Below are positions 10,388 through 20,947 of a DNA stretch of 64,000 nucleotides, piece by piece. Every line of letters starts with the position of its first letter. The first letter of the stretch is position 1. The notes under the pieces were generated by a model. The model was not told the origin of the DNA. It did no database searches and saw only the letters and a program-made list of their open reading frames with translations. Both the position numbers and the translations under genes were made by a program. Source of the DNA: Lithodes maja (lineage: Eukaryota; Arthropoda; Malacostraca; Decapoda; Lithodidae); assembly GCA_037953745.1 (NCBI GenBank), contig JBAKBP010003202.1:1-64000 (forward strand), given 5' to 3'.

Positions 10388-12344
10388 ACCACCTGTGCAG
10401 TCACTCCCATAGTTCATTATTGCTAAGGCTTCCCCGCCGATACCGTACATGCGCACCCCCGCATTCCTTGTGACGACATCTGCCTGCGCAGCATCACCGC
10501 TTTTAGAGACATGGCCAGATACAGTCGGTCTATGGTAGGGCTGTTGCATTAGACTAGAGCAGCATTGGGAGGCTATGTGACGACCGGGCACATCCACTCC
10601 ACAGCCAACCTCACCAATCTGCTCAATGTCCTCCTTTTGACCACCACCCTTGGCAGCCAGGGGTCGACCCTGACCTGGCAACCATGCCAAAGCCTCGTCG
10701 CCCACCTTGAACCACCGAAACAACGAGGCTAACGGTCTTTCAACATTCACGTGACCTGCCCGCGGAACATCTTGCACCGCCCGAGTTGTGAGACTCAGGG
10801 TCTCGGCACGACCAGTGGGGTATGAACCGAGCTGGTGCTGGAGTGCTGCACACTGCTGCTCAGGCAGGTGCTCTAGCGCTTCCACAGCCACCAGACTCGT
10901 GTCCCCCGCCCACTGCTCCGCCGAGACATGACAATCCCTACTCTCCTCCACCTGTGCCCTACTGCCCCCCTCTCCTTCTCCACCTTGGCCGCGGCAGACC
11001 AACGCAGGGACAGTAGGCTGCTCAGGTGGTTGCCTCACAAACTCCTCCAACAGGTTCACATGACATGCTTCCCCGTCCTCGTGTTTGATCTCGACAGCAC
11101 CATTACCACACTTCTGAACTTCCGGATCCTCCAACTGCAGTTTACAAATATCTGAGGGAACCAACCTGTCTAGATGCTTCCGAAGCAACCCAAGTCCTCC
11201 CCCAATATCAAACTGAGCAACCCTTTTTTCTCTCCGTGTGTAACGTTGCTGCCTCGGAGTCTCTTCCTGCCCTACCTCCTCACTAGCTGTGACAGGTCCT
11301 GGGGCCTCTCCAGACTCTAACATAGGTGCCAATACTGAATCACCCAGGAGAGCCGCCGAGTCAAAACTCTTAAAACCAACTCCAGCTTTAGCCTCCTCCT
11401 GTTGATCGTTCCTCCGCTGGTCTGAAGACGGAGGACTAGGCTGTGACACTTTAGCTGCCCGAGCTCGGGTGACAACACACGCCATGGGTTGTGTCTGGCA
11501 CCGCTCGACCCACTCTTGCTCTTCCCTACTCACGTCGGCCGGCCTCTCGGCAACGACTAAGGGTAGAACCTCAGAAGCGGGCATTGCAAAGTCGTTGCCG
11601 AGAAGAAGGTCGACGCCCTCCACTGGCAGTTTCTCCACAATCCCGACATCCAATTCACGTGCCACACCATCCACCTCCAACTCCAACCGCACCAGCGGGT
11701 ATGACCGAGTTGCATTAATACCCTGCACCACCACCACCCGAGCCGCGTTTATAGGGTAGCCAGTCAAGTTTTTCATCAGTGTCTGGGAAGCACCTGTATC
11801 ACGCAAGACCTCTACTCCATGCTTGCGCCCCGCCCACATCACGCAACCCCGCCCTCTATGGTCGCAAAAAACATCCTGAGCAGGGTTCGAGCCTCCCAGG
11901 TGCTTCTGCATTGGCTGTGCCTCAGCCTCTGACGAACTGCCCCGGGCAAACTCAGATGACTTCGGAGACACACCAATGTTGCAGGCCAAAGACACAGCTG
12001 CTGTAGGTAGTTTGCTAGGACAGACTCTTGCAAAGTGCCCCTTTTTATGACATTGATAACACTCCAACTCCCCTTTGGGCTTCCCTTGGTACTGGGAAGG
12101 GCCCGGCCCCTTCTTAAATGGGACGGTGCTAGTCTTGTGGTCAGTCTTGGTATCATGGCTCCTGTACTTGTTTGCATAAGGTATATCACTAACTCGGGGG
12201 GGTGGGGCGTCACGCCCCTTGTTACCTGCCTCACTACGCTGGGCAGACCCGCACCCACGAATTAGTGATAGCCGGAGGTCAGCCATCTCAGCTGCCTCCT
12301 GTAGAGTTTTTGGGTTCTTTTCTTTAATAGTTAAAGTCATTTCT
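10388..12344 (-). pseudogene. Element A gag C-terminus, CCHC knuckle, protease and linker
   Basis: This frame continues gag after the RTE-like insertion. It starts TLTIKEKNPKTLQEAAEMADL, passes a basic stretch and a nucleic-acid-binding knuckle (CYQCHKKGHFARVC), then a retropepsin-like domain with the active-site motif DTGASQTL and the conserved LLGNDFA. A long Glu/Gln-rich linker of about 350 residues follows, with no recognised domain. The frame is open for nearly 2 kb and ends only after running into the L2-like LINE. In element B the linker is collinear and clearly homologous, which suggests it is a real part of the polyprotein. Because the front of gag is cut off by the RTE and the rear by the L2, no full polyprotein can be made from this copy. 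Confidence 0.85.
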
Positions 12345-12348
12345 GCAC

Positions 12349-15300
12349 TATCTATCTATCTATTGCCTGACGCCGTGATCCCCGAAGGGGTGGCCACGAA
12401 CGAACCGCCCCCATGCACCTCTGTCCCCAGTCAGTCGACGCCCCTCCCCCCAACCAGCACCGCCTTCATTCATGTAGTTCCTCACTCCATCCTTCCACCT
12501 CATATTCGGTCTACCTCTCCCCCTCTGTCCCTCCACCTTGCTCTCGTACATCCTCTTAGTCATTCTCTCGCTTTCCATACGTTCCATATGGCCGAACCAT
12601 CTCAAGTTGTTCCTTTTCACACTTTCCAGCACATCTACCTCCACACCACACCTCCTTCTTACTTTCTCATTAGTCTGTCTATCCCTCCATGTAATTCCGC
12701 ACGCACTCCTTAAGTAATTCATTTCCACTGCTCTCACTCTTGGTCTGAGTCTCTCAACCAACGTCCATGCTTCGCTTCCGTAAGTCAGTGTCGGGATTAC
12801 CACACTGTCATGCAAGGACTTCTTCACTTCCATACTGACCACCCTATTTCTTGTTACTGCTTTTAGCGTTCCTACAACCCTCTTCCCCTGTTGTACCCTC
12901 TCCCGCACCTCTTCATCCATAGTCCCATCTTTACTCAACACACTGCCCAGATACTTAAAAGAGTTGACGATCTCCATAGCCTGACCGTTCAGCTTCACCT
13001 CACACTCTGTGACTTCACCCCTTTCGAAGACCATAACCTTGCTCTTCCCCGTATTTACCTTCAAATTCCGTTTTTCGCACACTGTTCCAAACTCATTTAC
13101 CAGACCCTGCAACTCCCATTCATTATCACTCATCAGAACTGTATCATCTGCAAACAGCAGTATAGGTAGCTTCCACTCAATTCCCTCCCTTTTCAGCAAT
13201 ACACCAACATCCACTACTCTTGATAGTATTTCTTTCATAACTCCATCCATATATACAGTAAACAGCCACGGGGACATCACACACCCCTGTTTCAAACCAA
13301 CATTCAGATCAAAGAACTCGCTCTGCTCACTCTCCACACGTACTGCCGCCTTTGCACCCTCATACATGCTCTTCACTGCTTTCAGCAACTTGCCCTCTAC
13401 TCCGTATATTCTAAGTACTTTCCACAAACCTTCTCTATCCACTCTGTCATAGGCCTTCTCCAAGTCCATAAAGGCAACATACACCTTTTGTTTCTTCTCC
13501 AGATACTTCTCCACAACACAATTCAGGGTAAAAATCTGATCTACACATCCTCTTCCCTTCCTAAAGCCTCCCTGCTCGTCGCCTATCCATTTCTCCGTTC
13601 TCACTCTCACTCTCTCAATCACTACCCTACTGTATACCTTCCCTACTACGCTTAGAAGACAAATTCCTCGGTGGTTACCACACACTCCTCTTTCCCCTTT
13701 GCCCTTATATAGGGGGACTATTATGCCAGTCTTCCAGTCATCGGGTGCACTCCCCTTCTCCCATGCTAGTTTGCACATTTTCCATACCCATTCTATCACT
13801 ATCTCACCACCATACCTCAACATTTCCCCACACACTCCATCTGTTCCTGGTGCTTTCCCCAACTTCACTCTTTTCATGGCTTCCCACACTTCTGACCTCC
13901 TGATCCCCACCTCCTCCTCCACTACTTCTCTTCTTCTCCCTCCCATACCATATCCAGCTATGTTTGCTGGCTCTTCATTCCTTTCATTTAGCAACTCACT
14001 GAAGTACTCCCTCCATCTTTCGACCCTCTCTTGCTTCTCGGCTAGCATTCTCCCATTCTTATCTTTCACACCCTTACTGTTTCCCTTGCTACCTTCCCTA
14101 ACTTTCTTGACTTCTTTCCAGAACAGTTTCTTACTCTCCCTCCATTTTACACTCAGATTCCTTCCAAATTCCTCATCTACTCTTCTCTTACTTTCCTTCA
14201 CTACTCTCTTCACCACCCTCTTACTCTCCACGTACCTCGCTCGTTTCTGTCTCTCAGAATCTTCATTCCCTCTACTACCCAACCACTCTCTATATGCTTT
14301 CTTCTTTTCTTCCACAGCTATTCTTACCTCTTCTGTCCACCATGCTGTACCTTTCACTCCCCTCCCTCTTCTCCTCACTCCACACACCTCCTCACATGCT
14401 GCACATATCTCATCCTTAAACACCTTGCTCATCTCCTCCACTTCCTCCATAACTTCCAGGTCGAACCCACCTAGTCGTCTTTCCACTGCTCTCCTGTACT
14501 CCTCCCTGACTTCCTCCTCCTGCAACATCTCCACCCTCCTCACCATTCCACCCTCCTCTCGCCTCCCTCCCGCTCTCCTCACCCACTTCTTTTGTATCCT
14601 AACCTTAGCTACCACTACATAATGATCAGACAGACCCCCTCCAATACCCCTATACACCCTAGCATCCATCACAGATTTCTTCATTCGTTCATCCACACAT
14701 ACATAATCAATCAATGACTTTCGTTCCACCACTGTCTTATCCTTCATCGTCAACATCCGTTTCCACGTGTACCTGTGGATCATTCTGTGTCGGAAGAAGG
14801 TGTTGGCTATCCACAGCCTCCTCCCCACACATACGTCCACAAGTGCACTACCATTCCCATTCACCTCTGATGGTACCCCCCACCCTCCCACCACTCCCTC
14901 AACTTTCCTATCACCCCACCTTACCATTCATATCCCCAATCAGAAATATTCTTTCGTTCTTGTCAAACTTCTCCAGGCACGCCTCCACATTCATCCAGAA
15001 CTCCTCTTTCTTTCTTTCAAGTATATCCTCTGTCGGGGCATACACGCATACAATCACCCACGTTTGTATTCCTACTTTCATTCTCACCCACACAATCCTT
15101 GAACCCACAGACCCATACTCTCTTACACATTCCTTCCATTTGCTACTTACAAACAAACATGCACCTTCTCTCGCTGTTCCTTCACTCACTCCAGCACACA
15201 CACCCATTCCACACTCCCACTCTCTCACATCTGAACCTTTCCATTTGGTCTCTGTCATTCCACATACATCCAGCCTGGCATTCACTAACACTTCCAGAAC

Positions 15301-15521
15301 CTCTCTCTCTTTTGTGCCATCATTCATGCCACTAACATTCCATGTAGCCATTCTCAGAATGTCCGAAGGCATGTCCTTAGTCGGTCGTGGTTCGTCAACG
15401 TTGGTTCCGTCCGCATCCGAGGCTGTTCGTTCGTTTTTTTTTTGCTTAGATATTTTTTCCGGGTGGGGGTCGCAAGCCCACCGACCCAACCTCTTTAGTC
15501 GCCTCTTACGACACGCAGAAG
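12349..15521 (-). mobile_element. RTE-like LINE inserted in gag of element A
   Basis: A 3173-bp element, apparently complete, with a short 5' region, an endonuclease-RT frame and a very short 3' UTR ending in (TAGA)n at 12349-12362. The target duplication GTGC (GCAC on the plus strand: 12345-12348 and 15522-15525) flanks it. Removing it restores gag in frame (KCTGAEMTLT, compare KCTGSDLTFN in element B). It lies in the sense orientation of element A. The only clear defect is a single-base frameshift near 14915. Confidence 0.9.
12360..14927 (-). pseudogene. RTE-like endonuclease C-part and reverse transcriptase
   Basis: Sense order: the end of the endonuclease (DYVCVDERM, LSDHYVVVAKV), a charged linker rich in Arg and Glu, then RT with GKAPGTDGVCGEMLRYGG, NHRGICLLSV, EQGGFRKGRGCVDQI, MDLEKAYDRVDREGLW, GLKQGCVMSPWLF and the catalytic LFADDTVLM. 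The C-terminal end has LTYGSEAWTL, NYLRSACGITWRD and RWFGHMERM, typical of RTE-type LINEs. The frame is 855 codons with no stop. A single extra base near 14915 separates it from the endonuclease N-terminus in the next frame. Apart from this break the protein looks complete, so the insertion is recent. Confidence 0.87.
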
Positions 15522-15525
15522 GCAC
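14911..15525 (-). pseudogene. RTE-like endonuclease N-terminal part
   Basis: The first half of an APE-type endonuclease. Recognisable blocks are RMATWNVSGMNDG, CGMTETKWKGSD, VCVYAPTED and FLIGDMNGKVG, where it hits a stop. The next frame resumes at GDRKVEGVVGG, so one inserted base in GTGGGGTGATAGG causes the break. The likely natural start is the Met in RMATWN or the Met of MPSDIL. The upstream residues are derived from the element's 5' region, and the first codons from gag of element A. The 5' region has the GTAAGAGGCGACTAAAG string, which I associate with 5' ends of RTE-like elements. Confidence 0.83.
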
Positions 15526-16571
15526 CAGTACACTTATAAAACTGCTCGAGCAGAAACAGCTCAGTCAACTGTTCGGCCGTCTCAGCTTTCTCAGAACGTG
15601 TCCAGTTTTTAAGTGCATCTTTTAAGTCCCGGGCATGTTCAAGAAAGGTCGCCTCCCTAGTCTTTGTAACACCCCGAAACTTCAATCGATATGTTTCCGG
15701 TTGCAACTCGTATGCCCGTAGGACAGCTCTCTTCAATTCTGGGTAGTCAATGCAAGACTCTAAAGGCAGTGCATCATAAGCCTTCAGACCCTTACCCGTA
15801 AGTCTTGAGGAGACTAGAGCTGCCCACTTCTCTTCAGGCCAATTATGCTCCCTACACTTCTTCTCAAAAACGATTAAAAAATTCTGTGACTTCAGTTTCA
15901 CTAAATACTGGCACCAATTTGACTAAGTGGGCCAAGGACTGTTCTCTTACTTGGCCCTCACGGCCCATCCGAGTCCCTGTCGACTCTGCACGAGTCTTAT
16001 CTAAATCTAATTTAGCACAATATTTCTCTGAGTCGTACCTAAGCTCAGCCTCATGCCTCCTAGTCTCATTCTCCATCTTAGCAAGCTCAAGTCTAAATAC
16101 CATATCTGGAGACAGGCAGGAAGAGGGAGCTGCCGCTACTGAAGGAGGGGGGGCAAAAACTGGGGAACCACCATGTGCACCACCCGAGGGCACTCCAATG
16201 TGCCAATTCTCATCCCTCTGTGGGAGAGTGCTAACCTCCGGTAACTGAGTGGACGGGACTGTGGGAGTCGAGTGAGAGGGGATCTGGGGAGGAACCCCCC
16301 CAAACGCCCTCTCCTCCGAAACCCCATGTCGCCCACGCAACACCCAGGAAATCAGCTCCCCCTTGGACATCCCTACTACATTGGAAATGCCCAAAACCTT
16401 GGCTATCAGGTGCAAGCCATAAACATCCACCCCAGTCAGCCTCTCCTCCGTCACGTGGTACCGCTTACTCACAAAAACTCTAGCATCCTCCTCACTGGTT
16501 ACTAACGGCACACCTTCAAATGGCATCTCTCGCTCATCGTCAGTGCTAGTGCATGACATACTGAAGTCCAC
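15522..16571 (-). pseudogene. Element A gag N-terminal region with a frameshift
   Basis: The Met at 16571 fits the start because the alignment with element B (start 32742) begins nearby and both share an EEDAR segment soon after. A Pro-rich middle and a charged coiled-coil-like stretch (FRLELAKMENETRRHEAELR) follow. Then comes the capsid-like domain LVKLVPVFSETEVTEFF and KWAALVSSRLTGKGLKAYDALPL. The frame breaks after TEFFNRF: an extra T in a T-run near 15868-15872 shifts to the frame starting at 15901. The second frame runs to LLEQFYKCTG, where the RTE-like LINE is inserted. Gag would normally build the particle that packages element RNA. The frameshift alone would prevent that here. Confidence 0.85.
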
Positions 16572-16771
16572 AAAAAAATTCTCGAGACAAAAGTGTTAAA
16601 CTTCCTATGCAAGCACTAATTACTAAATTAACTGGAGTCTCTTAAATGCTCTACTAATTGCCATACAAAAAAAATATTCTTCAATATGCACGCTAAAATA
16701 CAAACAAACAAATGTTGTACAACTCTGCAAAAATTTATACTGTTCACAAAATCCTAAGCAAGGTCGCCATT
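16572..16771 (-). other. 5' leader of element A
   Basis: About 200 bases between the primer-binding site and the gag start. It is AT-rich with no open frame of note. Packaging signals would be expected here, but I see no specific motif. Confidence 0.5.
16757..16769 (-). promoter_or_regulatory. Primer-binding site of element A
   Basis: Two bases inside the 5' LTR the sense strand reads TGGCGACCTTGCT. A TGG start two bases from the LTR is the normal layout for a tRNA primer site. Element B has TGGCGACCTTAGA in the same place (32988-33000). The shared TGGCGACC suggests a tRNA-Arg-type primer, which is an inference from memory of other gypsy elements. Confidence 0.7.
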
Positions 16772-17600
16772 TGTTACGACCTGGCACTCGGGTACACAAG
16801 GGCTCTCAATCAGGACTCGAGTACGGCTCGCTGCCACAACGGAAACACACGATCCCAACCCCTGAGTACTGCCAGCCGAACAAAAAACACCAATACCCTC
16901 CAGAGTTCAATCTGCTATAACGGGGTATACAAGAACTCGGTACTAGTGTTCAACAACAGACTAATAAAGAGACAGGAATTATCTAGTCTGGTCAACAATC
17001 AAACAAAGAAGTAAGAAACAACAACACCAAAGAATAGTGTTGGCCGAAGCCGAAGTAATCCACCCTTGACTAAGAACTTAAGAAGTCCTCCACCCTCTAC
17101 TTCGGATCGGCACTATTACGTTACGTTAATTAATAGTCCTTAAGCATCGAGCAAGGAATCTTCTGAAAAAGTTAGATGCTTCTCGGATGCTCGTAAGAAG
17201 TACGTATCGGATTTTGAACAGCAATTCAATAAGCAAAACACTGGCAATTAAATATTATTAAAGGTTTAAATTGGCATAAGAATAATTATAAGAATATGCA
17301 ATAGTAAATGGCAAACATTAAAAAGAAGTACTCCGCAAATGCACCGGCAATAGCCTACTCGGATTGTGCTCGTGGGCCACTAATCACTAAAGTAGCCAAG
17401 CGTGCAACACATGAAATCAATAGTGCATAAACAATATCATACATAAGGAAAGCTTCAATACTATTCTGTATCTGCTGATCGAGTAAAGTCTAGCTGGGAT
17501 GTAGTAGGCTAGGAAACAATGGCTGAGCAAGCGGCTCGTAGCCTAGCGAAGTCCTTAAGGCTGTGCGGCCAAATTACGTTAATTGACGGGGTGCTCTCTT

Positions 17601-17719
17601 GAGAGATCCAGATCGCTAGTATCTGGTTCTCTCCTGGCGACCCTCTCAAAGTCAAAGCAAACGAGTTAGCACAGTGTTGGGTGGCAGAGGCAAAAGCCCT
17701 CACTCGCAACACAGTGCTA
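17601..17719 (-). promoter_or_regulatory. Paired hairpins in 5' LTR of A
   Basis: The same two hairpins as at 4885-5003, here in the promoter-bearing LTR. They lie about 400-510 bases downstream of the TATA-like site in the sense direction, so they would be in the transcript leader if that site is used. Confidence 0.6.
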
Positions 17720-18110
17720 AACTCACAAGGTACACAGTCAGAAAGACCACCTAGGCTTCCCACGTCTCCGTTGCGATTGTACAGGTTCAACAAAATCTAG
17801 TACACATCGGAAATCACAACACCAGTAGCCCTATCCCAGTCTAGCATTACCTAGACTAGCAGAAAACAGGAACAATAATAATAACACACAGGGAAATGCA
17901 TATACGAGTGCAACAAACATAAATCAATCCTATTCTAAGTTAACCCTTCCAAAATAGGCTATCTAATAGGCATATATCTCATGAGAACTCAAGCGATAAT
18001 ACGTTGGCTGACTAGCTCTGCACCAACGGGACCATGGAAGTTAAAAAGGGTAGGGAAAAGAGGAGATAAGAATGTAAGGTAGTAGAGAAAGTTCACATCA
18101 GTCAGAAGAA

Positions 18111-18119
18111 TATATATAG
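18111..18119 (-). promoter_or_regulatory. TATA-like box in 5' LTR of A
   Basis: The sense strand reads CTATATATA about 510 bases into the LTR. It is the clearest TATA-like string in this LTR. AT-rich strings are common here, so this is only a candidate. Confidence 0.3.
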
Positions 18120-18628
18120 TTAGCAAGGGAAATGAGAAGTCGCTCTGCCTAATGAGTTCTGAAGAAAATGTGGCGAGACTTCCCTTTTTATACTCGGCCC
18201 TCTAGTGAGCCCAACGTGAACTACTAAGGACCGCCCACTGACAATCATTACGTAATTTCTCTCTCTCAATCTGGGATAGACAAAGGCTTTCCCACGCACT
18301 GAGGGGAGGGGGGAGGGGGGGAGTGCTAGTGAGTTAGGCCCACCTCCCGCATGGCGCACCCACTGACCCCAACGGTGGCTGCTGCTTCTCCCATCATTAC
18401 AAATAAGTTTTACACACAATACTTATAACTAATGATATAAAATAGAACTCGTTGACTCAGATGAAAACAAAATACATATTCATATTACTTATAGTACAAC
18501 GGCTCACATGAACTAAGTTAGGAAACTCTACATAGACTACAGCCAAAGTTCCTGCCCTGACGATCCTAGCGAGAGTGGGGCATGACTAGGCGTTCTGTAC
18601 AGCATGCTCAGACTGGACATGCGTCACA

Positions 18629-18991
18629 ATTAGTGCAAGTATTATTTTTGTACCTTTATTATTCTTTATTAGCACAAAGGATGTGTCGACGTTCACAATT
18701 TGAGGTTTTGACAAGAGGGTCGGGTTAAGACTTTCTTTGATAAAAAAATAAACTCCACCTCCACTTCTATTAATTCGGCTTTTCTCAAACATTACATAAC
18801 TGGGAAGTGAATACTCTGTTTAAAAAGTCTCTGTCTTCTGTATTGAGCCAAGATTCTGTTATGCCAATAACATCGTAATTTTCCGTAAACTGTTCCTCTA
18901 AATCTGAAAATTGATTGCGTATGCTACGAGCGATTGCATAGAAAACATTCAAAGTTTTGGATTTGGAATTTACGGAATGCTCTTTATTCAA
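18629..18991 (-). pseudogene. CR1-like ORF2 endonuclease N-terminus (copy 1)
   Basis: This is the front of the APE-type endonuclease that continues at 4055 once element A is removed. Blocks seen are NVFYAIARSIRNQFSDLEE, VIGITESWLNTEDRDF, then after a frameshift near 18790 RINRSGGGVYFFIKESLNP and VDTSFVLIKNNKGT. The catalytic Glu in TESWL is present. Copy 2 at 54828-55109 gives the matching segment. The break near 18790 and the split by element A make it non-functional. Confidence 0.85.
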
Positions 18992-19019
18992 ATGATTGGT
19001 TCTGCTATGATCTACATTT

Positions 19020-19665
19020 ATGTACCTTTCTGCCCTCAGTCCTCGATCCTCATTCCTGGTTGTCCTCAGTCCTCGGTGTCCTCGATCATTGTTCCTAGTG
19101 GTCCTCGGTCCTCGATCATTGTCTCTGGTGGTCCTCCGTTCTCGCTGTCCTCGATCGTCGTCCCTGGTAGTTCTCGGTCCTCGATCGTCACCCCTGGTCG
19201 TCCACGGTCCTCGATCCTTATCCCTGGTGGTCCTCGGGCCTCGAACCTCGTCCCTGGTGGTCCATAGTAGGCTCTGCTTTTTCTCCGAAAATCTTTTACT
19301 GCGTCGTGAAGCAGGCGGCCAAATCTTGCTGCTCCCACCTGGTTCAGATGGACTCCATCCTCTACAAACAGATGATCTTCATGGTAGAAGTCATTCCAGG
19401 TATTGATGAATCCAACATTTTCTTCCCTGCAGAGGTTAGCCAGACGACGATTTATGCTAGTGGCTATATTCAAGAATCGGCTCTCCACACCGATCCTGGG
19501 GACGATCCCTGATATGATGATTCTGCCTGGCTTTTCCATATACTTCTGAATCAGCTTCCGGTACTTCAGCATGAGGTCCTCCGATCGGGTTCGCTGCACG
19601 TCATTAGATCCGACATGAATGACATACATTGTGCGTGAGGGGGCTAACTTTGAAACTTCGTTGAA
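19020..19665 (-). pseudogene. CR1-like ORF1 C-terminal part: SGNH-hydrolase-like domain plus 10-residue repeats
   Basis: The frame 19066-19629 begins YVIHVGSNDVQ, which fits SGNH block III (GxND), and reaches VEDGVHLNQVGAARFG, which fits block V (DxxH). SGNH/GDSL-esterase domains are known in ORF1 of several CR1 and L2 group LINEs. Block I with the nucleophile Ser is missing because the element is truncated just upstream (near 19665). After the domain there are about six tandem units of ten residues (pattern PxGxxIEDRG; 30-bp period) down to about 19020, where a stop ends the frame. The role of the repeats is unknown. In copy 2 only a short piece of this tail remains. Confidence 0.75.
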
Positions 19666-19784
19666 ACAAAGAAGGAATTAAAAGAAAAGAAAATAAGGAA
19701 GAGGGTGATCCTCTGGTGTGGTGGGTAGAGGATCGTGTACATTGATGGGGTTGATGAGCGGAGTTTGATGAGCGGAGCATAAAA

Positions 19785-20041
19785 CCGGTGTCCCATGAGC
19801 ACTTTAGAGGCGGATGTATCAGAGTCACAGTATCAGATAGAAAAGTAGCTAAATTCAAGTCTACTGTCTGATGATTTTCTCTTTCATAATTGTTTTATTT
19901 TGTATCTTAGGGCTCCTAATCGTGTACAGTCCAATTTAATATACAAATACACCGCAAAAATCAACTAAAATATAATGATAACTTGTAGAGAATTCAAGGC
20001 CCCGATACATGTAGCAGATAAATTTGCTCGAGTGACACTGG
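19785..20041. mobile_element. Short TIR element, copy 1
   Basis: The left end CCGGTGTCCCATGAGCAC and the inverse of the right end (CCAGTGTCACTCGAGC) match over the first 16 or so bases, and GTATC/GTATCGG follows at both ends. The body is about 60-70% similar to 20697-20947. There is no coding capacity, so it is MITE-like. No clear target duplication was found, and the superfamily is unknown. Confidence 0.6.
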
Positions 20042-20042
20042 T

Positions 20043-20487
20043 TTAACCTGTGGAGCCCCGGCTAGTTTTGTAATGTTTGTTGACCAGAACCCGGCCGGTT
20101 TTCAAAAAATGGTTTTATTCCAGAAACAATAGCGAATGGGTTAGGAATGAAGGAAAAACCATGAAAAACCGTTCAAAAAGCTTAAAAAATGGTCCTACAG
20201 AGCCCCCGAAAACGTATTTTACAAGAGTAAAAATTTGAAGGCAATTACCCCAAAAAAATAGGTTATTGCACGCTCACGCGCACGCACGTGGACTTTGAGA
20301 GTTTTCAACCATCGGCACGGTTGCGTGGGATACGTACACAGTTCCCATACAAATCTGAGCCCTCTTGAGTGGCTACACCTGAGGTTACGTCGGCGCAATT
20401 AGGGTGACGTGCCAGGCGCGTCTCTGGAGCTGTGCGTTACATACATCGCCGACGCGTCAGATGCGTCGCTGGGGCTGTACGGGTTAA
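20043..20487. mobile_element. TTAA-flanked TIR element (piggyBac-like MITE)
   Basis: TTAA lies at both edges (20043-20046 and 20484-20487). Inside, the ends are imperfect inverted repeats: CCTGTGGAGCCCCGGC at the left, and CCCGTACAGCCCCAGC as the inverse of the right. The 437-bp body has no coding potential. Related ends (with GCGACGCATCTGACGC) occur at 37611 and 42560. A TTAA target is typical of piggyBac-type elements, so a non-autonomous relative is the likely identity. Confidence 0.65.
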
Positions 20488-20696
20488 GTACTGAACGGAT
20501 TTGAATCCCATCTGGACCTACGGGAATTGTGAAATTTAAGTTTAATTACTATCACTACCTTCAGTTTCACCTATACTTTGTCTATGCTATGTCCAGTCTA
20601 TGAGGCAGATCCAACTAACCTTCACCACTGTCTTCTTTCTAAGAGGGAAGGAACGGTTATCGAAAGGTAGAAGTATTATAGAATGTGAATGCAATG

Positions 20697-20947
20697 CCGG
20701 TGTCACATGAGCATTTTAGCGGTGGATGTATCGGGGCCACATTTCCGTGTAAAAAAGTTACTACAATCGAGTATAATATCTGACAATTCATTATGTATAT
20801 ATGTACTTTGTATGCTAGAGCTCCTAATCGTGTACAGTCCAATTAAAATTTGAATAAAAAGCGAAATCAATCAAATGTATATGATAACTTGTAGTGAATT
20901 TAAGACTCCGATACACGTAGCCAATGAATTTGCTCGAGCGACACAGG
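20697..20947. mobile_element. Short TIR element, copy 2
   Basis: This copy starts CCGGTGTCACATGAGC, and its right end inverts to CCTGTGTCGCTCGAGC. It is collinear with 19785-20041, including the shared TCCTAATCGTGTACAGTCCA. It holds no gene. Confidence 0.6.

Larger units (their letters stand above)
4056..18628 (-). mobile_element. LTR retrotransposon A (Ty3/gypsy-type, composite, non-autonomous)
   Basis: A 14.6-kb element with LTRs starting TGTTACG and ending CACA as read on the plus strand. It has a primer-binding site, a polypurine tract and a 4-bp target duplication ATTA (4052-4055 and 18629-18632). The empty site in CR1 copy 2 reads across without the element. In sense (minus) order it holds 5' LTR, leader, gag split by an RTE-like LINE, CCHC knuckle, aspartic protease, a long linker, an L2-like LINE, a deleted RT, RNase H, a non-coding region and 3' LTR. 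Integrase and the RT YxDD box are missing, so it cannot move alone. The LTRs have the same length and I see only about two differences, so it integrated recently. Confidence 0.92.
16772..18628 (-). repeat. 5' LTR of element A
   Basis: This is the second 1857-bp LTR. It follows the same course as 4056-5912, with nearly identical sequence. It would contain the promoter. After its outer edge at 18628 the duplicated ATTA and the rest of the split CR1 endonuclease follow directly. Confidence 0.93.
870..19665 (-). mobile_element. CR1-like LINE, copy 1, split by two insertions
   Basis: This minus-strand LINE has a 3' UTR (870-1086), ORF2 C-terminus (1087-1332), RT and part of the endonuclease (1816-4055), the endonuclease N-terminus (18629-18991) and an ORF1 tail (19020-19665). 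It closely matches the uninterrupted copy at 52096-55210, which serves as an empty-site reference for both insertions. A SINE-like element fills 1333-1815, and LTR element A fills 4056-18628. Without insertions it is about 3.7 kb. The 5' end is truncated inside ORF1, so promoter and ORF1 N-terminus are absent. Stops and frameshifts in ORF2 show it is dead. The assignment rests on RT and EN sequence character; related clades such as L2 or Rex1 cannot be fully excluded. Confidence 0.85.

Noticed and set aside
12891..15335. Long plus-strand frames such as 13699-14622 and 14714-15625
   Set aside because: They are antisense to the RTE-like LINE, whose codon use and motifs are convincing on the minus strand.
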